Of a stretch of DNA of 9,663 nt, positions 1-6,977 are shown in pieces (the first letter of the stretch is position 1; every line of letters starts with the position of its first letter). The position numbers were made by a program, and so were the translations under genes. The notes beneath the pieces were generated by a model. That model was not told the DNA's origin and ran no database searches. It saw nothing but the letters and a program-made list of their open reading frames with translations. Source of the DNA: JAQGMO01 sp050954505 (GTDB lineage: Bacteria; Pseudomonadota; Gammaproteobacteria; Burkholderiales; Burkholderiaceae_D); contig JBPBPY010000444.1 in the NCBI GenBank assembly GCA_050954505.1, forward strand, positions 1 through 9,663, in the 5' to 3' direction.

Positions 1-497
1 CTGTAGGTTTTTTGCCGCGTGAGCAGGAAATTGCGCGCTACCTGCATGGTGATGGTGGAAGCGCCCTGGGCGCGGCTGCGCGAGAGGTTGGCCACTGCCG
101 CGCGTGCAATGCCGAGGAAGTCGACGCCGCCATGCTGGTAGAAATTGTCGTCTTCTGCCGCAATGATGGCTTCCTTCATCACTTCGGGCATGGCCGTGAT
201 GGGCACGAAGTCGCGCCGCTCTTCACCGAATTCGCCGATCAGCACATCGTCGGCGGTATAGATGCGCAGTGGAATGCGGGGTTTGTAGTCGATCAAGGCG
301 TCCAGCGATGGCAGACTGGGCAGCAGGATGACCAGCACATACAGCACGCCGGCGAGTATTGTCACGCAGAGTGCACCGGCGGCCAGCAGCACGCCCTGGA
401 TCACGAAGCCGCGCATGCGCGAAGGCCGGCGGCTCTTGGCCACATTGCGCCGGGGCTTGCTGTTGTTGTCCGGCGTGCGCCGGGTCGATGATGCCAA
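1..497 (-). CDS. mrcA: Penicillin-binding protein 1A, N-terminal part (truncated by window edge)
   Basis: This is the 5' part of a bifunctional peptidoglycan glycosyltransferase/transpeptidase of the PBP1A class, which polymerises lipid II and cross-links the product in the periplasm. I translated it from the minus strand: about 165 codons are visible before the gene leaves the window at base 1. A basic cytoplasmic tail (residues 1-30) is followed by one membrane anchor (about 31-59), then the start of the GT51 domain. Visible motifs are GEFGEERRDFV (88-98), the glycosyltransferase motif 1 AAEDDNFYQHGG (113-124, catalytic Glu115) and motif 2 QGASTITMQVARN (144-156). The transpeptidase domain lies outside. 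The start is uncertain: TTG at 497 follows a G-run and keeps the basic tail, GTG at 443 is possible, and the first in-frame ATG is at 416. The divergent pilM operon often found next to ponA/mrcA in betaproteobacteria is absent, so this may be a second copy (inference). Confidence 0.93.
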   Translation of the reverse strand, partial: MASSTRRTPDNNSKPRRNVAKSRRPSRMRGFVIQGVLLAAGALCVTILAGVLYVLVILLPSLPSLDALIDYKPRIPLRIYTADDVLIGEFGEERRDFVPITAMPEVMKEAIIAAEDDNFYQHGGVDFLGIARAAVANLSRSRAQGASTITMQVARNFLLTRQKTY

Positions 498-592
498 AAC
501 GCCCCCAGAATTAAAAACGACAGGCCGTCATCTTACCAGCAAGGCTTGGCCCTGCCCGACCTTGCAGGCTCAACAATTCTTGCCAGCGTATC

Positions 593-620
593 GAAGCGGT
601 GCAGCGGAAGCGGTGCAGCG
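593..620. repeat. Perfect 14-bp tandem duplication
   Basis: The 14-mer GAAGCGGTGCAGCG occurs twice back to back (593-606 and 607-620). It lies 9 bp beyond the stop codon of the small minus-strand gene, between that gene and the PBP1A gene. It does not form an obvious terminator. It may be a simple replication-slippage duplication. Confidence 0.9.
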
Positions 621-628
621 CGATCGAC

Positions 629-889
629 TCAGGGCCACGGGGTTGGACTGACATCGACGTATTGTGCGCCACCCTGTGAAGGCTCGGCGGCATCGTCTTG
701 GGACATTCCAGGCTCGAACCTGGCGCGCAGGCGCTCGACATTCTTGCGGGCGGCGGCAAAGTCGTCGGCCGAAATGGCATACGAGGAATCCGGCCAGGTG
801 TCGACAGCCCAGCTGACGAGGTCATTGAAACGACGCTCGAGCTCGGCTGAATAGGCGAGACCGGCGTTGGCATTGAGGGATTCTGGCAT
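629..889 (-). CDS. Small acidic hypothetical protein, 86 aa
   Basis: I do not recognise a named domain. The 86-residue product is soluble-looking and rather acidic. It has a probable helical N-terminal half (AELERRFNDLVSWAVDTW, about 15-32), a second probable helix (DDFAAARKNVERLRARF, about 42-58), and a flexible tail ending in QYVDVSPTPWP. There is no signal peptide, membrane segment or cysteine. Support for coding: the ATG is preceded by a good Shine-Dalgarno (AGGAAAG, about 6 nt upstream), and the composition is unlike the arginine-, serine- and proline-rich shadow frames on the other strand. The gene runs in the same direction as the PBP1A gene, about 130 bp upstream of it. Function unknown; probably a conserved small protein of the lineage. 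Confidence 0.68.
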   Translation of the reverse strand: MPESLNANAGLAYSAELERRFNDLVSWAVDTWPDSSYAISADDFAAARKNVERLRARFEPGMSQDDAAEPSQGGAQYVDVSPTPWP

Positions 890-1205
890 GGTGTCTTTCC
901 TGGAAGTGGGTTCATGTTGCGCCGGGGCCGGCGCGAACGAAGCTTTGCCGCCCCCGGCGCGGACCAGCCAGGCGACGCGGTCGCGTGGCGATGTCCAGAT
1001 GGCGTCAGGCCAGCAGGCATAGTCATGAATGGTAATGGATTATCGGCACGGCTGTGCAAAAGCAGGATCGGCCACTCGAATGCCGGCAGCAACGGCGGAC
1101 TGCGGAAAATTTCTGCGGGTTCACCGGCCGACCTTCGATCCAGATCATGCCGAACCTCGGCACGGGTCGTATGATGAAGCTACGTCAACGATCAAAGGAT
1201 TCAAA
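890..1205. other. Intergenic region without a recognised gene
   Basis: This 316-bp stretch separates the divergent small hypothetical gene and the copper-storage gene. Open frames exist on both strands, but their translations are rich in Arg, Ser and Pro and look like nothing. The copper-protein frame stays open upstream to 1029, but family length and the ribosome-binding site place its start at 1206. TATGAT at 1170-1175 could be the -10 element of the copper gene; I find no good -35 at normal spacing. I found no clean CueR-type dyad, so regulation by copper is not visible from sequence alone. Confidence 0.5.
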
Positions 1206-1547
1206 ATGAGCCAACCACAACTGTCTGCCGAAATGCAGCAATGCCTTGCCAACTGCCTCGAATGCCACCGCTTTTGTACCGAAACCGTCACGCATGTCCT
1301 GCACGGCGGCCACGTGCACAGCGAAGCGCGCCACCTGGTGGCACTGCTTGACTGTGCCCAGATGTGCCTGGTGCATGCCGACTTCATGACGCGCCGTTCA
1401 CCGCACGCAGCGCACATTGCCCGCGAATGTGCAGAGATTTGCGGCGCGTGCGCCGCACTGTGCGAGGAACACGCCGACCCCGACGGCGAAATGGCCCGCT
1501 GCGCTGCAGCCTGCCGGAAATGCGAGGCCAGCTGCAGCGCGATGTGA
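1206..1547 (+). CDS. Four-helix-bundle copper-storage protein (Csp3-like, DUF326)
   Basis: The 113-residue protein belongs to the cysteine-rich four-helix-bundle family that stores Cu(I) inside the bundle. It has 14 cysteines in a regular helical pattern: 13/17/20/24, then 50/54, then 75/79/82/86, then 99/103/106/110. Three helices thus carry CxxxCxxCxxxC and one carries a single CxxxC. Histidines between helices 1 and 2 (30, 33, 36, 38, 43) fit the family's copper-entry end. There is no signal peptide, so it should be cytosolic like Csp3 rather than exported like Csp1. The start at 1206 is chosen because AAAGGA lies 6 nt upstream and the N-terminus MSQPQLSAEMQQC matches the family; upstream in-frame sequence is non-coding in character. 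It stands alone, with no copper ATPase, oxidase or regulator next to it, and is convergent with aapP. A general Cys-rich metal-binding role is the alternative. Confidence 0.92.
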   Translation: MSQPQLSAEMQQCLANCLECHRFCTETVTHVLHGGHVHSEARHLVALLDCAQMCLVHADFMTRRSPHAAHIARECAEICGACAALCEEHADPDGEMARCAAACRKCEASCSAM

Positions 1548-1565
1548 TTCATTTGCAAATTGAAT
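1547..1565. terminator. Weak AT-rich hairpin between convergent genes (tentative)
   Basis: The 33-bp gap between the copper-storage gene and the aapP stop contains an imperfect inverted repeat, ATTCATTTG / CAAATTGAAT, starting at the last base of the copper gene's stop codon. It could fold into a short AT-rich stem serving one or both convergent transcripts. There is no U-run or GC-rich stem, so terminator function is doubtful. Confidence 0.25.
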
Positions 1566-1580
1566 GGATTTCAGCGCGCC

Positions 1581-2305
<725 letters not shown>

Positions 2306-2309
<4 letters not shown>

Positions 2310-2395
2310 GGCGGGCAGGTTTTCATGATGGGAGAAATCGGCGAAAGCGCGTCAAGCACGACACGCGCGATGGCGAAGAGAAGGTTTGTTTTCAT
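2306..2395 (-). CDS. 29-aa open frame bridging aapM and aapP (putative)
   Basis: The 86-bp gap between aapM and aapP is exactly spanned by a 30-codon frame (29 residues plus stop). Its ATG directly follows the aapM stop (TAAATG), and its TGA overlaps the aapP start (ATGA). The peptide begins MKTNLLFAIARVVLDALSPI and ends IMKTCPP. It is mildly hydrophobic with one basic residue near the start, and resembles no family I know. No convincing Shine-Dalgarno precedes it, so translation would depend on coupling from aapM. It could be a leader-type coupling frame that carries ribosomes to aapP, a small membrane peptide, or chance. The exact fit at both ends is the only evidence. Confidence 0.35.
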
Positions 2396-3520
2396 TTACA
2401 GGCGCCGGTTGCCACGGTTGAGATACGCTTCGACCCAGCGGCTGTAGCGCGACATGGCATAGCAGAATACCCAATAAATCGCGGCGATGAACAGGTAACC
2501 TTCCAGATAGAACTGGCGCCACTGCGCATCACCGGCAATGGCCAGCGTCAAGCCACCGGTCAACTCATACAGACTGACGATGATCACCAGCGACGTATCC
2601 TTGAAAGTGCTGATGAAACTGTTCATGATGGACGGCACCACCTGGCGCAATGCTTGCGGCAGGACGATTTTGCGCTGGGTTTGCCAGTAGTTCAATCCGA
2701 TCGTGGCGGCAGCCTCCAGCTGTCCACGCGGCACGGCCTGAATGCCGGCTCGGACCACCTCGGCCAGGTACGCTGCGGTGAACAGGGAAATGCCCGCCAG
2801 AACACGCACCAGCACATCGATGGAAAAACCGCGTGGCATGAACAGCGGGAACATGAACGAAGCCATGAACAGCACCGAAATCAGCGGCACGCCGCGGATC
2901 AGTTCGATATACACGGTGCAAAGGCTGCGGATGGCCGGCAGTTTCGACAGGCGGCCAAGGGCCAGCAGGATCGCAAGCGGAAATGCCAGCCCGATGCTGA
3001 AGGTCGACAGCATCACGGTCAGCGGCAGCCCGCCCCAGTTTGCCGTCCCTACCCTGGACAACCCCGCCACGCCACCGCCCATGAGCAGGAACACAGCGGC
3101 CAGCATCACAACCCAAACCAGCACCAGCCAGCGGCTCCATAGCCAGCGCGTGCAACTGGCCACCACCATCGACACCAGCAGCACGGTCGCCACCATCGGC
3201 CGCCACTGCTGCTCGAAGGGATAACGGCCGAACAGGATGACGCGGTATTTTTCCGCGATCACACCCCAGCAGGCCCCGTGCTGGGCCAGCGCGCGGCAGG
3301 CTGCATTGTCGGGCGACCAGACCGCCTTGAGCACGGCCCAGTCGATAAAAGCAGGCAGCAGCGCCAGAAGCACTGCCAGGATCAGCAGCGTGGCAACCGT
3401 GTTTTTCCAGCCAGCGAACAGGTTTTTGCGCAGCCAGACCAAGTTGCCGGCATCGGCGTGCGGTGGCGCACGCGGTGGAATCGGCAGCGGCACGGTGGGT
3501 TCCATCGTGATGTTGTCCAT
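2396..3520 (-). CDS. aapM: General L-amino acid ABC transporter, permease AapM
   Basis: This 374-residue inner-membrane protein is one of the two permeases of the amino acid importer (HisM/GlnP-type, BPD_transp_1 domain in the C-terminal half). The N-terminal LVWLRKNLFAGWKNTVATLL (27-46) leads into the first membrane segment. A large loop with two cysteines and GACWGVIAEKYRVILFGRYP is characteristic of AapM/BztC. Several further hydrophobic segments follow. The cytoplasmic EAA loop that contacts the ATPase is GQLEAAATIGLNYWQTQRKI (266-285), followed by VLPQALRQVVPSIMN. Length agrees with the family. The ATG at 3520 abuts the aapQ stop (TAG|ATG) with no spacer, so it is probably translated by termination-reinitiation. 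The C-terminus NRGNRRL ends in TAA, directly followed by the ATG of a 29-codon frame. Confidence 0.96.
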   Translation of the reverse strand: MDNITMEPTVPLPIPPRAPPHADAGNLVWLRKNLFAGWKNTVATLLILAVLLALLPAFIDWAVLKAVWSPDNAACRALAQHGACWGVIAEKYRVILFGRYPFEQQWRPMVATVLLVSMVVASCTRWLWSRWLVLVWVVMLAAVFLLMGGGVAGLSRVGTANWGGLPLTVMLSTFSIGLAFPLAILLALGRLSKLPAIRSLCTVYIELIRGVPLISVLFMASFMFPLFMPRGFSIDVLVRVLAGISLFTAAYLAEVVRAGIQAVPRGQLEAAATIGLNYWQTQRKIVLPQALRQVVPSIMNSFISTFKDTSLVIIVSLYELTGGLTLAIAGDAQWRQFYLEGYLFIAAIYWVFCYAMSRYSRWVEAYLNRGNRRL

Positions 3521-4759
3521 CTAGCGCTCCACGATGGCTGAACGCAAGCCATATCGAAACATCAGAAAGGCGGTAGCCAATGACAGGAACAGATAGATCG
3601 ACATCATGATGGCAATGCATTCCAGGGCCCGGCCGGTTTGATTGAGCGTGGTGTTGGAAATCGACACCAGGTCGGGATAACCGATGGCCACTGCCAGCGA
3701 AGAATTCTTGATCAGGTTCAGGTACTGGTTGGCCAGCGGCGCGATTGCCACCCGGCGCGCCTGCGGCAGCACCACCAGCCGCAGCGTCAGGCGACGTGGC
3801 AGGCCCAGTGCATCAGCCGCTTCAAGCTGGCCCCAGGCGACCGACTGGATGCCGGAGCGGACGATCTCGGCAATGAAGGCGGCGGTGTACACCGACAGGC
3901 CGATCAGCACGGCGAGAAATTCAGGCGTCACCGATGCACCACCCGAAATGTTGAAAACCGATGGTTCGGGCAGGTCGGCAGCCAGCGGAGCGCCGCCGAT
4001 CAGCCAGCCCAGCAAGGTGCACACCAGCAGGATGCCAAGACGGATGGTGCCGCTTGGCCCGGTGCCCTCGCCGGCTTCGAAAGCACGCCGTGCGCGTCGG
4101 GCAACGATGGCGCCGGCAACCACACCAACCACGGCGCCAAGGACGGCGGTGAGATGGCCAATGGCCCAGACCGGCCAGGAAAACGACAAACCGCTCTTGG
4201 ACAAATACACCAGCGTGCCCAGGTGCAGGGCTTCGGTCACCGGCGGCAGCAGCTGGGTCAGCGTGAAATACCACATCAGTAACTGCAGCAGTGGCAGGTT
4301 GCGAAACAGCTCCACGTACGCGCTGCAAATCCAGCGCAGCAAGGCATTCCTTGACAGCCGGCCAATGCCGATCAACACACCGATGACGGTGGCCAGCACA
4401 ATGCCGGCCAGCGCCACCCGCAGGGTATTCGACAAGCCCACTGCAAAGGCGCGCCAGTAGGGGTCGCCGGCGGCAAACGGCAGCACCGATTCGCCGATTT
4501 CAAAGCCGGCCGGATCGAACAGGAAATCGAAGCCGCTGCGAATGCCGCGCGCCTGCAGATTCAGCAGTGTGGTGCGCGCCAGCAGCGCGGCCAGCACAAT
4601 CAATAGCACGACCACCGCGGCCTGGTACACCAGCGCCCGCGTGCTGCGGCTGCGCCAGGACCAGCCTGGCGCCCTGCGTACCGTGCGCTCAACGCTGGAA
4701 CCGGGGCGCTCGGCGGTATTTGGCGGCAGCGCCGCCACCGCGTCTTCAGGCTTGCGCAC
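3521..4759 (-). CDS. aapQ: General L-amino acid ABC transporter, permease AapQ
   Basis: This 412-residue inner-membrane permease pairs with AapM to form the transport channel. A proline- and arginine-rich cytoplasmic N-terminus of about 45 residues precedes the first membrane helix (ALVYQAAVVVLLIVLAALLA). Typical AapQ/BztB sequence follows: the periplasmic GFDFLFDPAGFEIGESVLPF, then YVELFRNLPLLQLLMWYF in the first part of the permease domain. The EAA loop is GQLEAADALGLPRRLTLRLV (310-329), then VLPQARRVAIAPLANQYLNL. The start is GTG at 4759, 6 nt after the aapJ stop. No ATG fits better, and the AGGCG in the junction is only a weak ribosome-binding site. The stop codon touches the aapM ATG. 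Translation is probably coupled along the operon (inference). Confidence 0.95.
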   Translation of the reverse strand: MRKPEDAVAALPPNTAERPGSSVERTVRRAPGWSWRSRSTRALVYQAAVVVLLIVLAALLARTTLLNLQARGIRSGFDFLFDPAGFEIGESVLPFAAGDPYWRAFAVGLSNTLRVALAGIVLATVIGVLIGIGRLSRNALLRWICSAYVELFRNLPLLQLLMWYFTLTQLLPPVTEALHLGTLVYLSKSGLSFSWPVWAIGHLTAVLGAVVGVVAGAIVARRARRAFEAGEGTGPSGTIRLGILLVCTLLGWLIGGAPLAADLPEPSVFNISGGASVTPEFLAVLIGLSVYTAAFIAEIVRSGIQSVAWGQLEAADALGLPRRLTLRLVVLPQARRVAIAPLANQYLNLIKNSSLAVAIGYPDLVSISNTTLNQTGRALECIAIMMSIYLFLSLATAFLMFRYGLRSAIVER

Positions 4760-4765
4760 CGTCGC

Positions 4766-5869
4766 CTAGCGCACAGGCGGCGCGTACATCAGGCCGCCCT
4801 TGTTCCACAGGTTGTTTGCGCCACGTGGCAGCTTCAATGGTGAACCGGCGCCCAGGTTGCGGTTGAAGACTTCACCGTAGTTGCCCACTGCCTTGATGGC
4901 ATTGAACGCCCATTGGCGATTCAAGCCCAGCAGCTTGCCGGTATCTTCCGAAGTACCCAGCAAACGCTGCACCGCGGGGTCGGCACTGCCTTTCATCTGT
5001 TCGACATTGGCCTGGGTGATGCCATATTCCTCGGCTTCGAGCAGGACGTTGAAAACCCATTTCGAGATCGCAAACCATTCGTCATCGCCCTGGCGCACGG
5101 CCGGGCTCAACGGCTCCTTGGAAATCAATTCCGGCAAGATCACATAGTCATCCGGATTGGCGGCTTCCTTGCTGCGAATCGACGCCAGTGCCGAGACGTC
5201 GGTGGTGTAGGCCTGGCAGCGGCCGGAGAAAAATGCTTTCACCGACGGCTCGAAGCCTTCGAAGACCACCGGCTTGAACTTGATTTTTTTGGCGGCAAAA
5301 TAATCGTTCAGATTCTTTTCCGTGGTGGTGCCGGACTGCACGCAGATTTCCGCGCCCTTCAATTGCGTGGCGCTGCCGATCTTGTATTTCTTGTTGACGA
5401 TGAAACCCTGGCCATCGTAATACGTCACGCCGGTAAACTGCAGTCCCATGGACGCATCGCGCGACAGCGTCCAGCTGGTATTGCGCGAAAGGATATCGAT
5501 CTCGCCCGACTGCAAGGCCGTAAAGCGCTGCTGCGCATTGAGCGGCACCCATTTGACCTTGCTGCCATCGCCGAGCACGGCAGCGGCAATCGCACGGCAG
5601 ACATCGACATCGAGGCCATTCCATTTGCCTTCCTTGTCGGTTGCAGCAAAACCGGCCAGGCCGGGATTGACGCCGCAATTGACTGCGCCGCGCGCCTTGA
5701 TGGCGTCGAGCGTCTTGCCGGCATGGGCAGACTGGCTGGCCAGCATCAGTACCGCAGTCACCGGCAACAACACGGCGGCCTGGCGCACCTGTGCCAGGAC
5801 TGACGACAACGGCTTCTGTCGAGCCGGCCCATGCGGCCGGGTGGTTTTGCGCAATTGGAATGGAGTCAT
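4766..5869 (-). CDS. aapJ: General L-amino acid ABC transporter, periplasmic substrate-binding protein
   Basis: This is the type-3 family solute-binding protein (SBP_bac_3) that captures L-amino acids in the periplasm and delivers them to AapQM. From the ATG at 5869 the product has 367 residues. The first 50 hold a signal peptide with a hydrophobic core (AAVLLPVTAVLMLASQ) and a likely AHA|GK cleavage site. The mature part has the hallmark sequences VNCGVNPGLAGFAATD, WNGLDVDVCRAIAAAVLGD, LSRNTSWTLSRD, YYDGQGFIV and GRCQAYTTDVSAL, all strongly AapJ/BztA-like. The open frame reaches 5908, but that part lacks protein character and overlaps a possible -10. The 29-residue region before the hydrophobic core is long; a GTG at 5788 would give a compact signal peptide (MRQAAVLLPV). 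No start has a strong Shine-Dalgarno. It is the first gene of the operon. Confidence 0.95.
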   Translation of the reverse strand: MTPFQLRKTTRPHGPARQKPLSSVLAQVRQAAVLLPVTAVLMLASQSAHAGKTLDAIKARGAVNCGVNPGLAGFAATDKEGKWNGLDVDVCRAIAAAVLGDGSKVKWVPLNAQQRFTALQSGEIDILSRNTSWTLSRDASMGLQFTGVTYYDGQGFIVNKKYKIGSATQLKGAEICVQSGTTTEKNLNDYFAAKKIKFKPVVFEGFEPSVKAFFSGRCQAYTTDVSALASIRSKEAANPDDYVILPELISKEPLSPAVRQGDDEWFAISKWVFNVLLEAEEYGITQANVEQMKGSADPAVQRLLGTSEDTGKLLGLNRQWAFNAIKAVGNYGEVFNRNLGAGSPLKLPRGANNLWNKGGLMYAPPVR

Positions 5870-5952
5870 GGTTTTAAGCTTTTCATCATTGGAGATCGCG
5901 CACAGCATAACTCAAACCCCGGTACCGATGGAACCCTGGCAAGGACCGGGCC

Positions 5953-5968
5953 TGCAACGTTGCGGCCT
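5953..5968 (-). promoter_or_regulatory. Candidate sigma-54-type promoter / palindromic sites upstream of aapJ (tentative)
   Basis: On the minus strand the sequence AGGCCGCAACGTTGCA has the invariant GG and GC of a -24/-12 promoter at the required 10-nt spacing and a perfect TTGCA, but it departs from TGGCAC in the -24 half. It would start transcription about 70 bp before the aapJ ATG. The site overlaps a perfect 10-bp palindrome GCAACGTTGC (5954-5963) and adjoins the inverted repeat CTGGC-GTTT-GCCAG (5967-5980), either of which could be an operator instead. An alternative sigma-70 -10 is TATGCT (5909-5904, minus). Nitrogen control of aap operons is known in rhizobia; its application here is inference. 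GC-rich inverted repeats at 6043-6066 lie after the DUF2177 stop but lack a U-run. Confidence 0.22.
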
Positions 5969-6074
5969 GGCGTTTGCCAGCGCACATTCCTGCCCTGCGC
6001 CGGCAGAACCTGGGCAATCGTTTGACCTGGCCAGTGGTTGCCGGCGCCAGGCCTGGACCCGGCGCCATCACACT

Positions 6075-6482
6075 TCAAGCTCCGGCAAACATTTGCACGG
6101 CAAGAAAGCCGATGCTGGCTGCCGCCGCACTGACGGTCATGCCCCAGGCAATATCGACAATCGACAGCAGGCCGGACCAGCCCTTGAGCGTGGCCAGATT
6201 GTTCAGGTCATAGGTGGCGTAGGCAAACAGGCCCAGCAGCGCCGCCATCGAGGCAGCCTGCGTCCACTCGGCGCCGTCAATGGCCGGCAAGACGCAAAAC
6301 AGGGTCAGGCCACCGGCGTACAACAGGTAGAAGATTGCCGCCGGCAGCATGTTGGGCTTTTCCAGCAGCAGCGGACCGATCCGGGATTTGTAGAAGGTTG
6401 GCGCCACCACACCGAGCCAGATGAAATCGATGATGCAAAAGGCGACCAGCGTGGAAAAATAAGCGATCAGGGTCTTTGTCAT
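6075..6482 (-). CDS. DUF2177 family membrane protein
   Basis: The 135-residue protein matches the DUF2177 family of small integral membrane proteins, whose function is not established. Four hydrophobic segments are visible at about 4-27, 46-66, 76-98 and 105-131. Family hallmarks are IDFIWLGVVAPTFYKSRIG (18-36), the loop EKPNMLPAAIFYLLYAGGL (41-59), YATYDLNNLATLKGW (88-102) and IVDIAWG (108-114). The ATG at 6482 is chosen because the family starts just before the first helix. The open frame extends to an ATG at 6560, but the extra 26 residues (with two Cys and no hydrophobic character) have no family support. The Shine-Dalgarno is poor. It is upstream of aapJ in the same direction, separated by about 205 bp, so probably a separate unit, and divergent from the dienelactone hydrolase gene. 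Confidence 0.87.
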   Translation of the reverse strand: MTKTLIAYFSTLVAFCIIDFIWLGVVAPTFYKSRIGPLLLEKPNMLPAAIFYLLYAGGLTLFCVLPAIDGAEWTQAASMAALLGLFAYATYDLNNLATLKGWSGLLSIVDIAWGMTVSAAAASIGFLAVQMFAGA

Positions 6483-6615
6483 GGAGTCGGTTTGCGGTGG
6501 AATGTTGAATTCGCAGCCATGGTATGCCAGTCCTGCAGGAATGGCCGTGCGCTGGCACAAGGTCCGATGCTTTGCGGCACGCCCGGCCCAGCCGATGTCT
6601 GTGCTGCGCCCGCAT

Positions 6616-6736
6616 TACGCATGCATCAGGCATGCATTACACATGCATCGGGCATGCATTGCATATTCATCGGATATTGATCGGATATTGATCGGATATT
6701 GATCGAATATTCATCGGTGATTCATCGGGGATTCAT
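6616..6736. repeat. 11-bp tandem repeat array, 11 consecutive units
   Basis: Eleven uninterrupted 11-bp units fill this 121-bp stretch. Units 1-4 (6616-6659) end in ACATGCAT or GCATGCAT, for example CAGGCATGCAT and CGGGCATGCAT. Unit 5 (6660-6670, TGCATATTCAT) is a hybrid. Units 6-8 (6671-6703) are three identical copies of CGGATATTGAT. Unit 9 is CGAATATTCAT, and units 10-11 are CGGTGATTCAT and CGGGGATTCAT. A degenerate unit ending in GCAT precedes (6605-6615) and a broken CGGGG follows at 6737. In all eleven units positions 6-7 and 10-11 are A-T. Because 11 is close to the DNA helical period, these A/T steps fall on one face of the helix. Units 6-8 create three GATC sites exactly 11 bp apart; units 1-4 create four ATGCAT palindromes at the same spacing. 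Role unknown. Confidence 0.95.
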
Positions 6737-6754
6737 CGGGGCAGGCCGGACCAG

Positions 6755-6774
6755 TTGCCATCGATGCACGGCAA
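6755..6774. promoter_or_regulatory. Inverted repeat TTGCC-N10-GGCAA, possible operator
   Basis: Perfect 5-bp arms (6755-6759 and 6770-6774) flank a 10-bp spacer; the 8-bp palindrome CATCGATG (6759-6766) overlaps the left arm and spacer. It lies 18 bp right of the repeat array and about 200 bp before the hydrolase start. The spacing suits a dimeric helix-turn-helix regulator, but short dyads also arise by chance. Confidence 0.25.
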
Positions 6775-6977
6775 AATCGAGAGCAGCGCACCTCCGCAAA
6801 GCAAGGCACCGCAACCCGCTGCAGCAGGTCGGCGAAACAATGCTTCAAGGCGCAACGCCAATGCAGAGGTGCTTCAACCGGATTACAATCAGCGCACCCC
6901 AACCCGGCATCGGGGCCTGGACCACGCCTTGCCGCGAGCCAGTGCCATCGATCGTCATCGACAAGAGGATGCACCAC

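Larger units (their letters stand above)
6483..6977. other. Divergent intergenic region with repeat array and possible promoters
   Basis: This 495-bp region separates the divergent DUF2177 and dienelactone hydrolase genes and should hold both promoters. I see no gene in it; open frames crossing it encode low-complexity sequence through the repeats. Its middle is an 11-bp tandem array (listed separately). Right of the array is the inverted repeat TTGCC-N10-GGCAA (6755-6774) with CATCGATG at its core, a possible operator. TACAAT at 6884-6889 is the best -10 candidate for the hydrolase gene, without a good -35. The hydrolase ribosome-binding site AAGAGG is at 6963-6968. Confidence 0.6.

Noticed and set aside
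12..491. 159-codon plus-strand open frame at the left edge
   Set aside because: The minus strand here encodes an unmistakable PBP1A N-terminus with both glycosyltransferase motifs.
511..1092. 193-codon minus-strand open frame overlapping the small hypothetical gene
   Set aside because: It has Ser/Pro/Arg-rich shadow composition and no good start context; the 629-889 frame has the better ribosome-binding site and composition.
1130..1175. CueR-type operator before the copper-storage gene
   Set aside because: GACCTTC near 1132 has no matching inverted half at the expected distance, so the dyad is not there.
1029..1205. Possible N-terminal extension of the copper-storage protein
   Set aside because: The extension is not family-like, and AAAGGA sits ideally before the ATG at 1206.
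4913..5803. 296-codon plus-strand open frame opposite aapJ
   Set aside because: It is antisense to a clear AapJ coding sequence and has no family-like motifs.
5448..6680. 410-codon plus-strand open frame crossing the aapJ 5' end, the DUF2177 gene and part of the repeat array
   Set aside because: It runs antisense to two recognised genes and through non-coding repeats; the translation is low in structure.
6616..6736. CRISPR array or plasmid iterons as an explanation for the 11-bp repeats
   Set aside because: Units are directly adjacent with no spacers, and are too short for CRISPR repeats. There is no replication gene or DnaA-box cluster nearby, and iterons are usually longer.
6699..6977. 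Possible N-terminal extension of the dienelactone hydrolase
   Set aside because: It would start inside the 11-bp repeats and has no family similarity; AAGAGG and the ClcD-like residue numbering support 6978.
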